From Micromonospora purpureochromogenes (GTDB lineage Bacteria; Actinomycetota; Actinomycetes; Mycobacteriales; Micromonosporaceae), in NCBI RefSeq assembly GCF_900091515.1, contig NZ_LT607410.1:2108001-2172000 (forward strand): a stretch of 64,000 bases of DNA, given 5' to 3'. Every line of letters starts with the position of its first letter. The stretch's first letter is position 1. A model generated the notes under the pieces. The model had not been told where the DNA came from. It saw only the letters and a program-made list of their open reading frames with translations, and made no database searches. A program made the position numbers and the translations under genes. Positions 17,660 to 26,340 of the stretch are shown one piece after another.

Positions 17660-19853
17660 TGTTTTCCTCCCCATGGTTCACCGGTGGTGTTGCCGACGGC
17701 TCGCCGGTCCGGTTGGCGGAGCCGCGTCGTACGAGGACACCCGCCACCACGGCGGCGGCCAGGACCGCGCCGACCGTGACGGGTACGGGTTCGAGCCAGA
17801 GCAGCGTCAGCCCGGCGAGCGCGCCGAGGATCCGCTCCGGTACGCCGGCCGGGCCGACGCCGGGCAGCCAGCCGCCCGCCGCCACGGCCAGCACGGCGAC
17901 GCTGAGCGCGGAGACCACCGCGGCCACGGCCACCCGCTGCGGCCCGCCGATCCCGAGCAGCCCCAGACCGGCCGGAGTGATCACGAAGGCGATCGGGATC
18001 AGGTAGGCCGGCAGGGCGTACCGCAGGGTCTGCCACATGGTCGGCACCAGCCGGCCGCCGGTGACCGCGGCGGCGGCCACCGCGGCGAGCGCGGTCGGCG
18101 GGGAGACCTCGGACAGGACCGCGAAGTAGAAGACGAACATCGCCGCGGCGGGCGCGGCGACGCCCAGGTCCAGCAGGGCCGGGCCGATGATCACCCAGCC
18201 GATCACGAACGAGGCGGTGACCGGCACGGCGAGCCCCAGCAGGCTGAGCGCGACGGCGGCCAGCACGGCGGTGAGCGCCAGCACCACGGCCGGGTCGGAG
18301 GCGACCGCCTGCGCGCCGGAGACCAGCAGTGCCGCCGCCTGCGGGCCGAGGCCGGTCTTCGTGGTGGTCGCCGTGATGATGCCGGCCGCGGCGCAGACCG
18401 CGCTCACCGCGAGCACCCCGCGCGCGCCGGTGCCCAGCGCCTCGACCAGCCGGGCCGGGGTGAGCCGGTGCCGGCGGTCCAGGAAGGACAGCGCGGCGGC
18501 CAGCACCGTCGCCCCCACCACCGCCTTCGTCGCCGAGGCGCCCAGGGCGAGCAGGCCGGTGATCACCAGCAGGGACAGGAAGTGGTAGCCGAAGCGGCCC
18601 AGCAGCCGCCAGGGCGAGTCGGCCTGGACGACCACCGGTCGCACGCCCGAGCGCCGGGCGTCGATCTCGACCGCGAGCAGGATGCCGAGGTAGTACAGCA
18701 CCGTCGGGATGGTCGCCCAGCCCAGCACCTGCAGGTACGACACGTCCAGGTACTCGGCGATGATGAAGGCGGCCGCGCCGAGGGTGGGCGGGGACAGGAT
18801 CGCCCCGACGCCGGCGGCGGCGAGCATCCCGCCGGCGCGTTCGGCCGGGTAGCCGGCCCGGCGCAGCACCGGCCAGGTCACCGCGCCGATGCTGACCGTC
18901 GTCGCCGCGCCCGATCCGGAGACCGTGCCGAGCAGGAAGCCGGAGGCGACCGCCGTGCGCCCGGCGGCCGTCCGGGAGCGCCGGAAGGCGGCGGCGGAGA
19001 GTTCCACGAAGAACCGCCCGGCCCCGGAGAGGTCCAGCACCGCGCCGTAGATGGTGAACAGCACGATGTACGAGGCCGCCACGTCGAGCGGGGTGCCGTA
19101 GAACCCGCTGTCGGAGTTGTAGAACGCGTCGACGAGCTGGCCGAAGTCGAGCCCGGCGTGCGCCACCGGCCAGGACTGCGGCAGCAGCCCGCCGTAGTAG
19201 CCGTAGGTCAGGAACAGCAGGCAGACGGCGGGCAGGATCCAGCCGGTGGTGCGCCGGCAGGCCTCCAGCAGCAGGAGCAGCAGCACGGTGCCCATCGCGA
19301 CGTCCAGCCCGACGAGCAGGCCCTGCCGGTCGAGGAAGGCGTCGTATCCGCCGCCCCCGCCGCCGACGGTGAACGGCAGCACCGGGTAGAGGCAGGCGAC
19401 CAGGGCCGCGGCGGCCAGCAGCCAGTCCGACCGGGTCGGCCCGGCCCGGTCCGGCCCGTCGGCGGGTGTGCGGCCCGGCCGCCAGGGGATCGAAAGGCCC
19501 GCCGGGTACGCCAGGAACACTGTCGGCAGCACGCCGGCCAGGAAAACGATCAGGTAGTACTTGCTGCCCTGCGGAAGTGGTTGAAAGACCTGGACAAGTG
19601 CCAGCAGCGCGATCCCCACCGTCGTGCCGGTGACCAGATGACGGACCGGGCCGGTCAGCGAGCGCCCCGGTTTCTCGTCCTCGAATTGCGCGGCGAGTTC
19701 GCGGGTGTCCGGCACGGCGGCGCGGGGTGGTGCGCCCGCCGTGACCTGCGGCTCCAGGGGCGCCGGAGGGTCCTTGAGGGCGGCTCCCGCCCCCCTGGAG
19801 CCGGTGTGCGGCGCTTGCGGGGCGGGACCGTCGGTGAAGCGTACGGACGACAC
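17520..19853 (-). CDS. TRAP transporter fused permease
   Basis: A 777-residue membrane protein joining the small (4-TM) and large (12-TM) TRAP subunits, driving ion-coupled import of the ligand caught by the TAXI protein. About 16 hydrophobic helices run from residue 70 to 690; hallmark motifs are FLLGTVSGSGAATTVSIG, AAAGVGAILSPPTLGAAAFIIAEYL and SEVSPPTALAAVAAAAVTG. The start is uncertain: GTG 19853 gives a 68-residue hydrophilic lead, GTG near 19715 a shorter one. After about residue 710 the frame becomes Arg-rich and overlaps TAXI 1; the alternative frame there stops at 17656, giving a GTGA overlap with TAXI 1. Confidence 0.88.
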   Translation of the reverse strand: MSSVRFTDGPAPQAPHTGSRGAGAALKDPPAPLEPQVTAGAPPRAAVPDTRELAAQFEDEKPGRSLTGPVRHLVTGTTVGIALLALVQVFQPLPQGSKYYLIVFLAGVLPTVFLAYPAGLSIPWRPGRTPADGPDRAGPTRSDWLLAAAALVACLYPVLPFTVGGGGGGYDAFLDRQGLLVGLDVAMGTVLLLLLLEACRRTTGWILPAVCLLFLTYGYYGGLLPQSWPVAHAGLDFGQLVDAFYNSDSGFYGTPLDVAASYIVLFTIYGAVLDLSGAGRFFVELSAAAFRRSRTAAGRTAVASGFLLGTVSGSGAATTVSIGAVTWPVLRRAGYPAERAGGMLAAAGVGAILSPPTLGAAAFIIAEYLDVSYLQVLGWATIPTVLYYLGILLAVEIDARRSGVRPVVVQADSPWRLLGRFGYHFLSLLVITGLLALGASATKAVVGATVLAAALSFLDRRHRLTPARLVEALGTGARGVLAVSAVCAAAGIITATTTKTGLGPQAAALLVSGAQAVASDPAVVLALTAVLAAVALSLLGLAVPVTASFVIGWVIIGPALLDLGVAAPAAAMFVFYFAVLSEVSPPTALAAVAAAAVTGGRLVPTMWQTLRYALPAYLIPIAFVITPAGLGLLGIGGPQRVAVAAVVSALSVAVLAVAAGGWLPGVGPAGVPERILGALAGLTLLWLEPVPVTVGAVLAAAVVAGVLVRRGSANRTGEPSATPPVNHGEENSETDQRAAGRGSGGARPRRERRRRLRGQTGRRDEGRRRQRDHLQGH

Positions 19854-20214
19854 GAGGGGGCACGATACGCCAATTATCTACGGCATGGAACATTGCCGAT
19901 TATCATTGCGGTCGGTAATGGCGATCTATTTCCATCACGCAGAGGAATCTGAATAAAGAAGGATTTAACAAATTGAGGGGGCTGAACTGTTGACAGGTGC
20001 CGGTGGTCGGGGTGCGTCCGAAAGGGACCTGTCCAGTTTGGCCCGCATCGCCCCGTTGATGCGCCGGATCGACAGCCCGACGGTCAGGTGCACGAGAGCG
20101 TACCGATCGATAACTGTCCGTAGTGTCAACTACTCTGCGTTGCCGGCTCTGAGCCCGCTGTGGTGGGGCCGGAAACCCGTCGAGGGTGTCGGACGTCGCC
20201 GGTAGGGTCGGCCG
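19854..20214. promoter_or_regulatory. divergent promoter region, TRAP / ABC exporter
   Basis: AT-richer stretch (about 19865-20000) between divergent operons. On the plus side TAGGGT at 20203-20208 lies 6 nt before the GTG of the ABC ATPase gene, as expected for a leaderless mRNA. TTGACA at 19990-19995 is a good -35 hexamer but I see no -10 at the right distance. No gene is seen here. Confidence 0.5.
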
Positions 20215-21147
<933 letters not shown>

Positions 21148-21212
21148 CGGCCGTGGCCGGGGCACTCCCGGCCGCTGGGTAGCATCGGCCGTCGACGGGG
21201 GAGGAGTCCACG

Positions 21213-21749
21213 ATGGATGCTGGAGCGAGACGCCAGGCCGGGCTGACCGCGCTCTACCTGGGCGTGTTCGCCACGATCTGGTTCAGCCTGCCGGCGGCCG
21301 ACCCGCCGCTGCGCGCCGCGCTCGTGGTGGCCAGCGGCCTGGCCCTGCTCACCGCGCTGCTCGGCGCGGTCGTCGTGGTCCGCACCGGGCGCGCGGCCGC
21401 CGCCCTGCCCCGGGACCGGGCCGCCGACCGGCGGTACGGCGTCATCGTCGCCGTCGAGTTCGCCATGGCCGTGCTCGGCGCCCTCGTCCTGGCCGGGCTC
21501 GGCTGGGCGGAGTTCGTTCCGGTCCTGGTCTGCGCGGTGGTCGGGCTGCACTTCGTGCCGCTGTCCCCGGTGCTGCGCGACCGGCTGCTGGTGCCGCTCG
21601 GCGTCGCGCTGTGCCTGGTGGCGCTGGCCGGGCTGGCCGTCGCGGTCACCTCGTCGGTCCGGGCCGGCCTGGTCGTCGGCACCGGCGCCGGGCTGCTGCT
21701 CTGGGGCTACGCCGCGCGCGCGTTGTTCACCACGACCCGCACCGCCTGA
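21213..21749 (+). CDS. small integral membrane protein
   Basis: A 178-residue protein with about six hydrophobic helices and a short basic loop (RTGRAAAALPRDRAADRR) after the second. ATG 21213 follows GGGGGAGGAG, and TAGCAT near 21179 may be its own -10 box. It lies between the ABC ATPase and permease genes but resembles no ABC component; an accessory role is possible. I do not recognise the family. Confidence 0.7.
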   Translation: MDAGARRQAGLTALYLGVFATIWFSLPAADPPLRAALVVASGLALLTALLGAVVVVRTGRAAAALPRDRAADRRYGVIVAVEFAMAVLGALVLAGLGWAEFVPVLVCAVVGLHFVPLSPVLRDRLLVPLGVALCLVALAGLAVAVTSSVRAGLVVGTGAGLLLWGYAARALFTTTRTA

Positions 21750-21821
21750 CCGGCCCCCCACGGCGGCCCGGGTTCCGCGAGCGGGCCGGGTAAAGGGCGC
21801 GACAGGCGGGGCGGCCGGCCA

Positions 21822-21827
21822 TAGGGT
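21822..21827 (+). promoter_or_regulatory. candidate -10 box for the ABC permease pair
   Basis: TAGGGT, a good actinobacterial -10, lies 67 nt before the first permease gene, which also has the strong ribosome site GGAGGT. The permeases may thus be transcribed apart from the ATPase. Confidence 0.4.
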
Positions 21828-21893
21828 TGCCGCGGCCTGTCGTACCCCCGAGGTAGGAAGGCTGTGGTGGACGGCGGGTGAGAGGAGGTCCGG

Positions 21894-22682
21894 GTGAGCG
21901 TGGCGCAACGGCCCCCGTTGCCGAGGGTGCCGGCGTTGGCGGTGCTGGCGCACTACCTGACCGGCTACCGCCGCACCTGGCGGGCCGGGGTCTTCTCGTC
22001 CTTCCTGCTGCCGACGCTGACCGTGGTCGGCTTCGGCCTGGGCGTGGGCGCGTACGTCGACCAGGGCGTCGACGGGGTGCGGTACCTCGACTGGATCGTG
22101 CCCGGGCTGCTCGCCTCGACCGCGCTCCAGGTGACCATCGGCGAATCGACCTGGCCGGTGTTCAGCAACTTCCAGTGGATCAAGACCTACTCCGCGCAGA
22201 CCGCGGCGCCGCTGCGGATCCCCGACATCCTCGCCGGCCACCTGGCCTTCGTGCTGTTCCGGGCGCTCACCGCCAGCGTCGCGTTCCTACTGGTGACGGC
22301 GCTGTTCGGGGCGCTGCATTCGGGCTGGGCGGTGGCCACCCTGCCGGTGGTGGCGCTGCTCTGCCTGGCGGTCGCCGCGCCGACCTTCGCGTACGCGGCG
22401 GTGGTGGACAGCGACAGCTGGCTGGCCATGCTGTTCCGGTTCGCGGTGATCCCGATGACGCTCTTCGCCGGGATCTTCTTCCCGGTCGAGTCGCTGCCCG
22501 GCGTGCTGCGCTGGCTGGCCTACGCGACGCCGCTCTGGCACGCCGTCGACCTGTGCCGGGCGGCGACGCTCGGCGTGGCCCCGCAGTGGTCGGTCGCCGG
22601 CCACCTGCTCTACCTCGCGGCCTGGGCGCTGGGCGGCTGGCTGCTGGCCGCCCGGCTCTTCCGTCGCCGGCTCGTGGTCTAG
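21894..22682 (+). CDS. ABC-2 type exporter permease 1
   Basis: A 262-residue membrane subunit with six predicted helices. The conserved ABC-2 segments are present: LPTLTVVGFGLGVGAYV after the first helix, a central SNFQWIKTYSAQTAAPLRIPDI coupling stretch and the C-terminal IFFPVESLPGVLRWLAYATPLWHAVDL. GTG start with GGAGGT upstream. It is 9 nt from permease 2, with which it probably forms a heterodimer driven by the ATPase at 20215. Confidence 0.9.
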   Translation: MSVAQRPPLPRVPALAVLAHYLTGYRRTWRAGVFSSFLLPTLTVVGFGLGVGAYVDQGVDGVRYLDWIVPGLLASTALQVTIGESTWPVFSNFQWIKTYSAQTAAPLRIPDILAGHLAFVLFRALTASVAFLLVTALFGALHSGWAVATLPVVALLCLAVAAPTFAYAAVVDSDSWLAMLFRFAVIPMTLFAGIFFPVESLPGVLRWLAYATPLWHAVDLCRAATLGVAPQWSVAGHLLYLAAWALGGWLLAARLFRRRLVV

Positions 22683-22691
22683 GAGGCTCGC

Positions 22692-23501
22692 GTGGTCACT
22701 CTCGTTCTGCCCCGGCTGCTCGACGTCTCCGGCACGTCGCGCCGGTCGGCCTCGGTGGTCGAGCGCAACGTGGCGGCGCTCAAGTCGGTCTACTGGCTGC
22801 TGCTGCTCTCCGGGTTCGTCGAGCCGGTGCTCTACCTGTTCTCCATCGGGGTCGGGGTGGGCCAGCTGATCGACGGGCTCACCCTGGCCGACGGCCGGGT
22901 GGTCGAGTACGCCGCGTTCGTCGCCCCGGCCATGCTCGCCTCCTCGGCGATGACCGGGGCGCTGGCCGAGACCACCTTCAACTTCTTCGGCAAGATGAAG
23001 TACCTCAAGCTCTACGACGGCATCATCGCCACCCCGGTGCGGCCCTTCGAGATCGCGCTCGGGGAGCTGGGGTGGGCTATGGTACGCGGCTCGGCCTACT
23101 CGGCGGCCTTCCTCGCGGTGATGGTGGCGATGGAGCTGACCTCCGTGGGGCGGGCGCTGCTGGCGTTCCCGGCGGCGGTGCTGGTCGGCTTCGCCTTCGG
23201 CGCGATCGGCATGGCGCTGGCCACCTTCATGCGCAGCTGGCAGGACTTCGACCTGATGGGCTCGGCGCAGTTCACCCTCTTCCTCTTCTCGGGCACCTTC
23301 GTGCCGGCCGAGGACTACCCGGCGGTGCTGCGCTGGCTGGTGGAGGTGACCCCGCTCTACCGCTCGGTGCACCTGATCCGGGACATTTGTGTCGGCGGGT
23401 CCGGTTGGCTGTGGCTGCTGGACCTGCTCTACCTGCTGGCGCTGACCGCGCTCGGGCTGGCCGTGGCGTCCCGGCGGATGGTGGGTCTGCTGTACAAGTG
23501 A
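22692..23501 (+). CDS. ABC-2 type exporter permease 2
   Basis: A 269-residue ABC-2 permease, paralogous to permease 1. Motifs include FSIGVGVGQLIDG, FFGKMKYLKLYDGIIATPVRPFEI and the terminal FSGTFVPAEDYPAVLRWLVEVTPLYRSV. GTG 22692 is preceded by GGAGG 6 nt upstream, close behind permease 1. Two different permeases with one ATPase is the DrrABC-like layout. Confidence 0.9.
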   Translation: MVTLVLPRLLDVSGTSRRSASVVERNVAALKSVYWLLLLSGFVEPVLYLFSIGVGVGQLIDGLTLADGRVVEYAAFVAPAMLASSAMTGALAETTFNFFGKMKYLKLYDGIIATPVRPFEIALGELGWAMVRGSAYSAAFLAVMVAMELTSVGRALLAFPAAVLVGFAFGAIGMALATFMRSWQDFDLMGSAQFTLFLFSGTFVPAEDYPAVLRWLVEVTPLYRSVHLIRDICVGGSGWLWLLDLLYLLALTALGLAVASRRMVGLLYK

Positions 23502-23565
23502 CGGGTTAAGGGGCGGCTTCCCCGGGGCATGTCAGGGGGCACACGCCGACCATGAGGAGGGGCCG

Positions 23566-24654
23566 ATGGCCTCCGACGAGACGTCCGCCCGCAGCGGGCG
23601 CGCCCGCGACGACCAGGGCACCGCCGCCCGGGCCGGCCGTGCCCGGCCGGGCGACCGGGGGGACCGCGACACCCGCAGCAGCCGCCCGGTCGGTCCCGAC
23701 GCTGGGCCGGAGAGCCCGACGGAGCTGCCCGGCGCCGGCTGGAAGGCGGCGTTGAAACGCACCGTCAAGGAGTTCCAGGACGACAGCCTCACCGACTGGG
23801 CGGCCGCGCTGACCTACTACGGGGTGCTCTCCATCTTCCCCGGGCTGCTGGTGCTGATCTCGCTGCTCGGCCTGCTCGGCGACCGGGCCACCGAGGGGGT
23901 CAAGGACACCGTCAACCAGGCGGTGCCGGAGGAGAACATCCGGAAGATCATCGAGGGCGCCATCGACCAGGCGGGGGCCTCGGGCGGGCTGGCCAGCATC
24001 GCCGCGATCGTCGGTTTGCTCGCGGCCTTCTGGTCCGCCTCCGGCTACATCGCCGCCTTCATGCGCGCCTCGAACACCATCTACGACGTGCCCGAGGGGC
24101 GGCCGATCTGGAAGACCCTGCCGATCCGGCTCGGGGTGACCGCGGTGATCGGCGTGATGCTGCTGGCCTGCGCGGTGATCGTGGTCTTCACCGGCGGCCT
24201 CGCCGAGCAGGTCGGCAGCGCGATCGGGTTGGGCTCCACCGCGGTGACGGTGTGGAACATCGCCAAGTGGCCGGTGCTGCTGCTCCTGGTCAGCCTGATG
24301 TTCGCGATCCTCTACTGGGCCTCGCCGAACGCCCGGCACGGCGGCTTCCGCTGGGTCAGCCCGGGCGGCGTGCTGGCCGTGGTGATCTGGCTGGTGATCT
24401 CCGGCCTCTTCGCCCTGTACGTCAGCAACTTCGCGTCCTACAACAAGACCTACGGCGCGCTGGCCAGCGTGATCATCTTCCTGGTCTGGCTGTGGCTGAG
24501 CAACATCGCCATCCTGCTCGGCGCCGAGTTCGACGCCGAGCTGGAGCGCGGCCGGGCCATCTCGGCCGGTCACTCGCCGGAGGAGGAGCCCTACGTCCAG
24601 CTGCGCGACGACCGCAAGCTCAAGAAGAAGCGCAACGCCGCCGGGGAGCGCTAG
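23566..24654 (+). CDS. YihY/BrkB family membrane protein
   Basis: A 362-residue inner-membrane protein of the YihY/virulence-factor-BrkB family, often mislabelled ribonuclease BN. A disordered, charged N-terminus (about 50 residues) precedes the family motif DSLTDWAAALTYYGVLSIFPGLLVLISLLGL, then five more helices and the conserved FALYVSNFASYNKTYGALASVIIFLVWLWLSNIAILLGAEFDAELER. ATG 23566 has AGGAGGGG upstream. Role not firmly known; membrane transport or envelope functions have been proposed. Ended by an intrinsic terminator. Confidence 0.93.
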   Translation: MASDETSARSGRARDDQGTAARAGRARPGDRGDRDTRSSRPVGPDAGPESPTELPGAGWKAALKRTVKEFQDDSLTDWAAALTYYGVLSIFPGLLVLISLLGLLGDRATEGVKDTVNQAVPEENIRKIIEGAIDQAGASGGLASIAAIVGLLAAFWSASGYIAAFMRASNTIYDVPEGRPIWKTLPIRLGVTAVIGVMLLACAVIVVFTGGLAEQVGSAIGLGSTAVTVWNIAKWPVLLLLVSLMFAILYWASPNARHGGFRWVSPGGVLAVVIWLVISGLFALYVSNFASYNKTYGALASVIIFLVWLWLSNIAILLGAEFDAELERGRAISAGHSPEEEPYVQLRDDRKLKKKRNAAGER

Positions 24655-24676
24655 CCCTCTCCGAGAGGCCCGAGGC

Positions 24677-24715
24677 CGACCCCGTCGCGTCCCGCGACGG
24701 GGTCGACCTTTTCTT
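24677..24715 (+). terminator. intrinsic terminator after YihY gene
   Basis: Perfect 13-bp stem, 24677-24689 with 24693-24705, loop TCC, followed by a T-rich tail (CTTTTCTT), a textbook intrinsic terminator. Confidence 0.92.
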
Positions 24716-24726
24716 GATCCACTTAT

Positions 24727-24752
24727 AGCTTTTGTCCTAACGGACAAAAGTT
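24727..24752 (+). promoter_or_regulatory. operator-like palindrome upstream of ROK-ABC operon
   Basis: CTTTTGTCC (24729-24737) and GGACAAAAG (24742-24750) form a perfect 9-bp inverted repeat around TAAC. The 26-bp element agrees at 20 of 26 positions with the one at 40443-40468. It is followed after exactly 15 nt by GAAGCTATGGACA, almost the same 13-mer as at the other site. Likely the binding site of a ROK-type repressor, overlapping the -35 region. Confidence 0.75.
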
Positions 24753-24772
24753 GGCGGCGGATTGACCGAAGC

Positions 24773-24778
24773 TATGGA
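24773..24778 (+). promoter_or_regulatory. candidate -10 box of the ROK-ABC operon
   Basis: TATGGA, shared with the site at 40489-40494, stands where a -10 would be if TTGGCG at 24751-24756 is the -35 (16-nt spacer). The assignment rests on conservation between the two upstream regions. Confidence 0.45.
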
Positions 24779-24862
24779 CAGGAGGCACGGAAGGCTCCTA
24801 CTGTGTCGGACACAACACATCGACGTCACATCGGTGTGAACCCCGACGCGGAGGTGGATCCC

Positions 24863-26041
24863 GTGCGGACGGTAGAACCCCTGCACCTACGGCTGTTGCG
24901 GCTGCTCCGCGACGCGGGGCCGGCCTCCCGGGCCGAGCTGGGCGACCGCCTCCAGATGCCCCGGCCCCGGCTGCTGGCCGAGCTGGAGCGGCTGGTCGGG
25001 CTCGGGCTGGTGGCCGAGGCGGGACTGGCCGCCTCCCGGGGCGGGCGCCGCTCGACCCTGGTCGAGCTGGACCCCCGGTTGCGCTTCGCCGCCGTCGACC
25101 TCGGCGCCAGCTCGATCGACGTCGAGGTGGTCAACGGCCGGCTGGAGCCGGTTGCCGCGTACGCCGAGCCGGCCGACATCCGCTCCGGCCCGAAGGTGAT
25201 CCTGCACCGGGTCAATGAGCTGCTGCACAAGGCCCGGGCGGACGGCGCGTACGAGAAGCTGGACGGCGTCGGCGTGGGCGTTCCCGGGCCGGTGAGCTTC
25301 CGCGACGGGGTGCCCGTCTCGCCGCCCATCATGCCCGGCTGGGACCGGTTCCCCGTGCGTGAGCTGCTCACCCGCGAACACGGCTGTCCGGCGGTGGTGG
25401 ACAACGACGTGAACATCATGGCGATCGGGGAACGCCACGGCGGGGTCGCCCACTCGATCGACGACTTCCTGTTCGTCAAGATCGGCACCGGCATAGGGTG
25501 CGGGATCTACCTCAGCGGCGAGGTCTACCGGGGCACCGACGGCTGTGCCGGCGACATCGGCCACATCCAGGTCGACGCGCACGGCGCGGTCTGCTCCTGC
25601 GGCAACGTCGGCTGCCTGGAGGCGGTCTTCAGCGGGGCCGCCCTAGCCCGCGAGGCGGTCGTCGCCGCCCGGGCCGGCACCTCCCCGGCGCTCGCCGAAC
25701 GGCTCGCCGCCCGGGGCGTGGTCACCGCCCGGGACGTCGCCGAAGGTGCGGTCGAGGGCGACGTCACCTGCATCCAGCTCATCCGCGACGGCGGCCGACG
25801 GGTCGGCCAGGTGCTGGCCGGCCTGGTCAGCTTCACCAATCCCTCGATGATCGTGATCGGCGGCGGACTGGCCCAGCTCGGCCACATCCTGCTCGCCGAG
25901 ATCCGCAGCGTCGTCTACCGCCGGTCGCTGCCGCTGGCCACCGGCAACCTGCCGGTCGTCCTGTCCGAGCTGGGCCCCCGCGCCGGCGTCGCCGGCGCCG
26001 CGGTGCTGGCGAGCGACGTCGCCTTCGGGGAGGCATCGTGA
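24863..26041 (+). CDS. ROK-family transcriptional regulator 1
   Basis: A 392-residue repressor of the NagC/XylR (ROK) type: N-terminal winged helix (residues about 8-70, LLRLLRDAGPASRAELGDRLQMPRPRLLAELERL) and a sugar-kinase-like domain with GVGVGVPGPV, DNDVNIMAIGE and a full zinc motif CSCGNVGCLEA. GTG 24863 is chosen over GTG 24803 because GGAGG lies 8 nt upstream and it aligns with the start of the paralogue at 48175. It heads the sugar ABC operon and probably controls it through the palindrome at 24727, with a sugar as inducer. The stop overlaps the next small frame (GTGA). Confidence 0.93.
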   Translation: MRTVEPLHLRLLRLLRDAGPASRAELGDRLQMPRPRLLAELERLVGLGLVAEAGLAASRGGRRSTLVELDPRLRFAAVDLGASSIDVEVVNGRLEPVAAYAEPADIRSGPKVILHRVNELLHKARADGAYEKLDGVGVGVPGPVSFRDGVPVSPPIMPGWDRFPVRELLTREHGCPAVVDNDVNIMAIGERHGGVAHSIDDFLFVKIGTGIGCGIYLSGEVYRGTDGCAGDIGHIQVDAHGAVCSCGNVGCLEAVFSGAALAREAVVAARAGTSPALAERLAARGVVTARDVAEGAVEGDVTCIQLIRDGGRRVGQVLAGLVSFTNPSMIVIGGGLAQLGHILLAEIRSVVYRRSLPLATGNLPVVLSELGPRAGVAGAAVLASDVAFGEAS

Positions 26042-26336
26042 GCGCGAGGAGTGAGCCGGGCCTGCGAGCCCCGCAGTCGCGAACGGAAGGCGCTCCGGTG
26101 AGCGCGAGGAGTGAGCCGGGTCTGCGAGCCCCGCAGTCGCGAACGGAAGGCGCTCCGGTGAGCGCGAGGAGTGAGCCGGGTCTGCGAGCCCCGCAGTCGC
26201 GAACGGAAGGCGCTCCGGTGAGCGCGAGGAGTGAGCCGGGTCTGCGAGCCCCGCAGTCGCGAACGGAAGGCGCTCCGGTGAGCGCGAGGAGTGAGCCGGG
26301 TCTGCGAGCCCCGCAGTCGCGAACGGAGGTGGCCCG
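26038..26336 (+). repeat. five tandem 60-bp repeats
   Basis: Units start at 26038, 26098, 26158, 26218 and 26278; the first four are 60 bp, the last is 59 bp and diverges at its end. Units 2-4 look identical; unit 1 differs by one base. Each unit begins GTGAGCGCGAGG and ends with a GGAAGG ribosome-site-like stretch before the next GTG; the last has GGAGGT before the ATPase start. Confidence 0.97.
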
Positions 26337-26340
26337 GTGA
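26038..26340 (+). CDS. putative 100-residue repeat peptide bridging ROK and ABC genes
   Basis: The repeat array is open in one frame for 100 codons: five copies of a 20-residue unit (SARSEPGLRAPQSRTEGAP with an initial Met/Val), the last ending VAR. Its GTG overlaps the ROK stop (GTGA) and its TGA overlaps the ATPase start (GTGA at 26337). This could be a real coupling peptide or merely a frame kept open by the 60-bp period. No domain, no hydrophobic segment, strongly basic. Existence as a protein is unproven. Confidence 0.3.
   Translation: MSARSEPGLRAPQSRTEGAPVSARSEPGLRAPQSRTEGAPVSARSEPGLRAPQSRTEGAPVSARSEPGLRAPQSRTEGAPVSARSEPGLRAPQSRTEVAR

Noticed and set aside
14031..17779. Very long plus-strand frames opposite the kinase and TAXI genes
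   Set aside because: Antisense shadows caused by third-position GC bias; no motif and no ribosome site.
24803..24862. GTG 24803 as start of ROK regulator 1
   Set aside because: No ribosome site at good distance, and the extra 20 residues have no counterpart in the ROK paralogue; GTG 24863 fits both tests.
26038..26336. CRISPR array
   Set aside because: The units are contiguous 60-bp tandem copies with no unique spacers and lie inside an operon.
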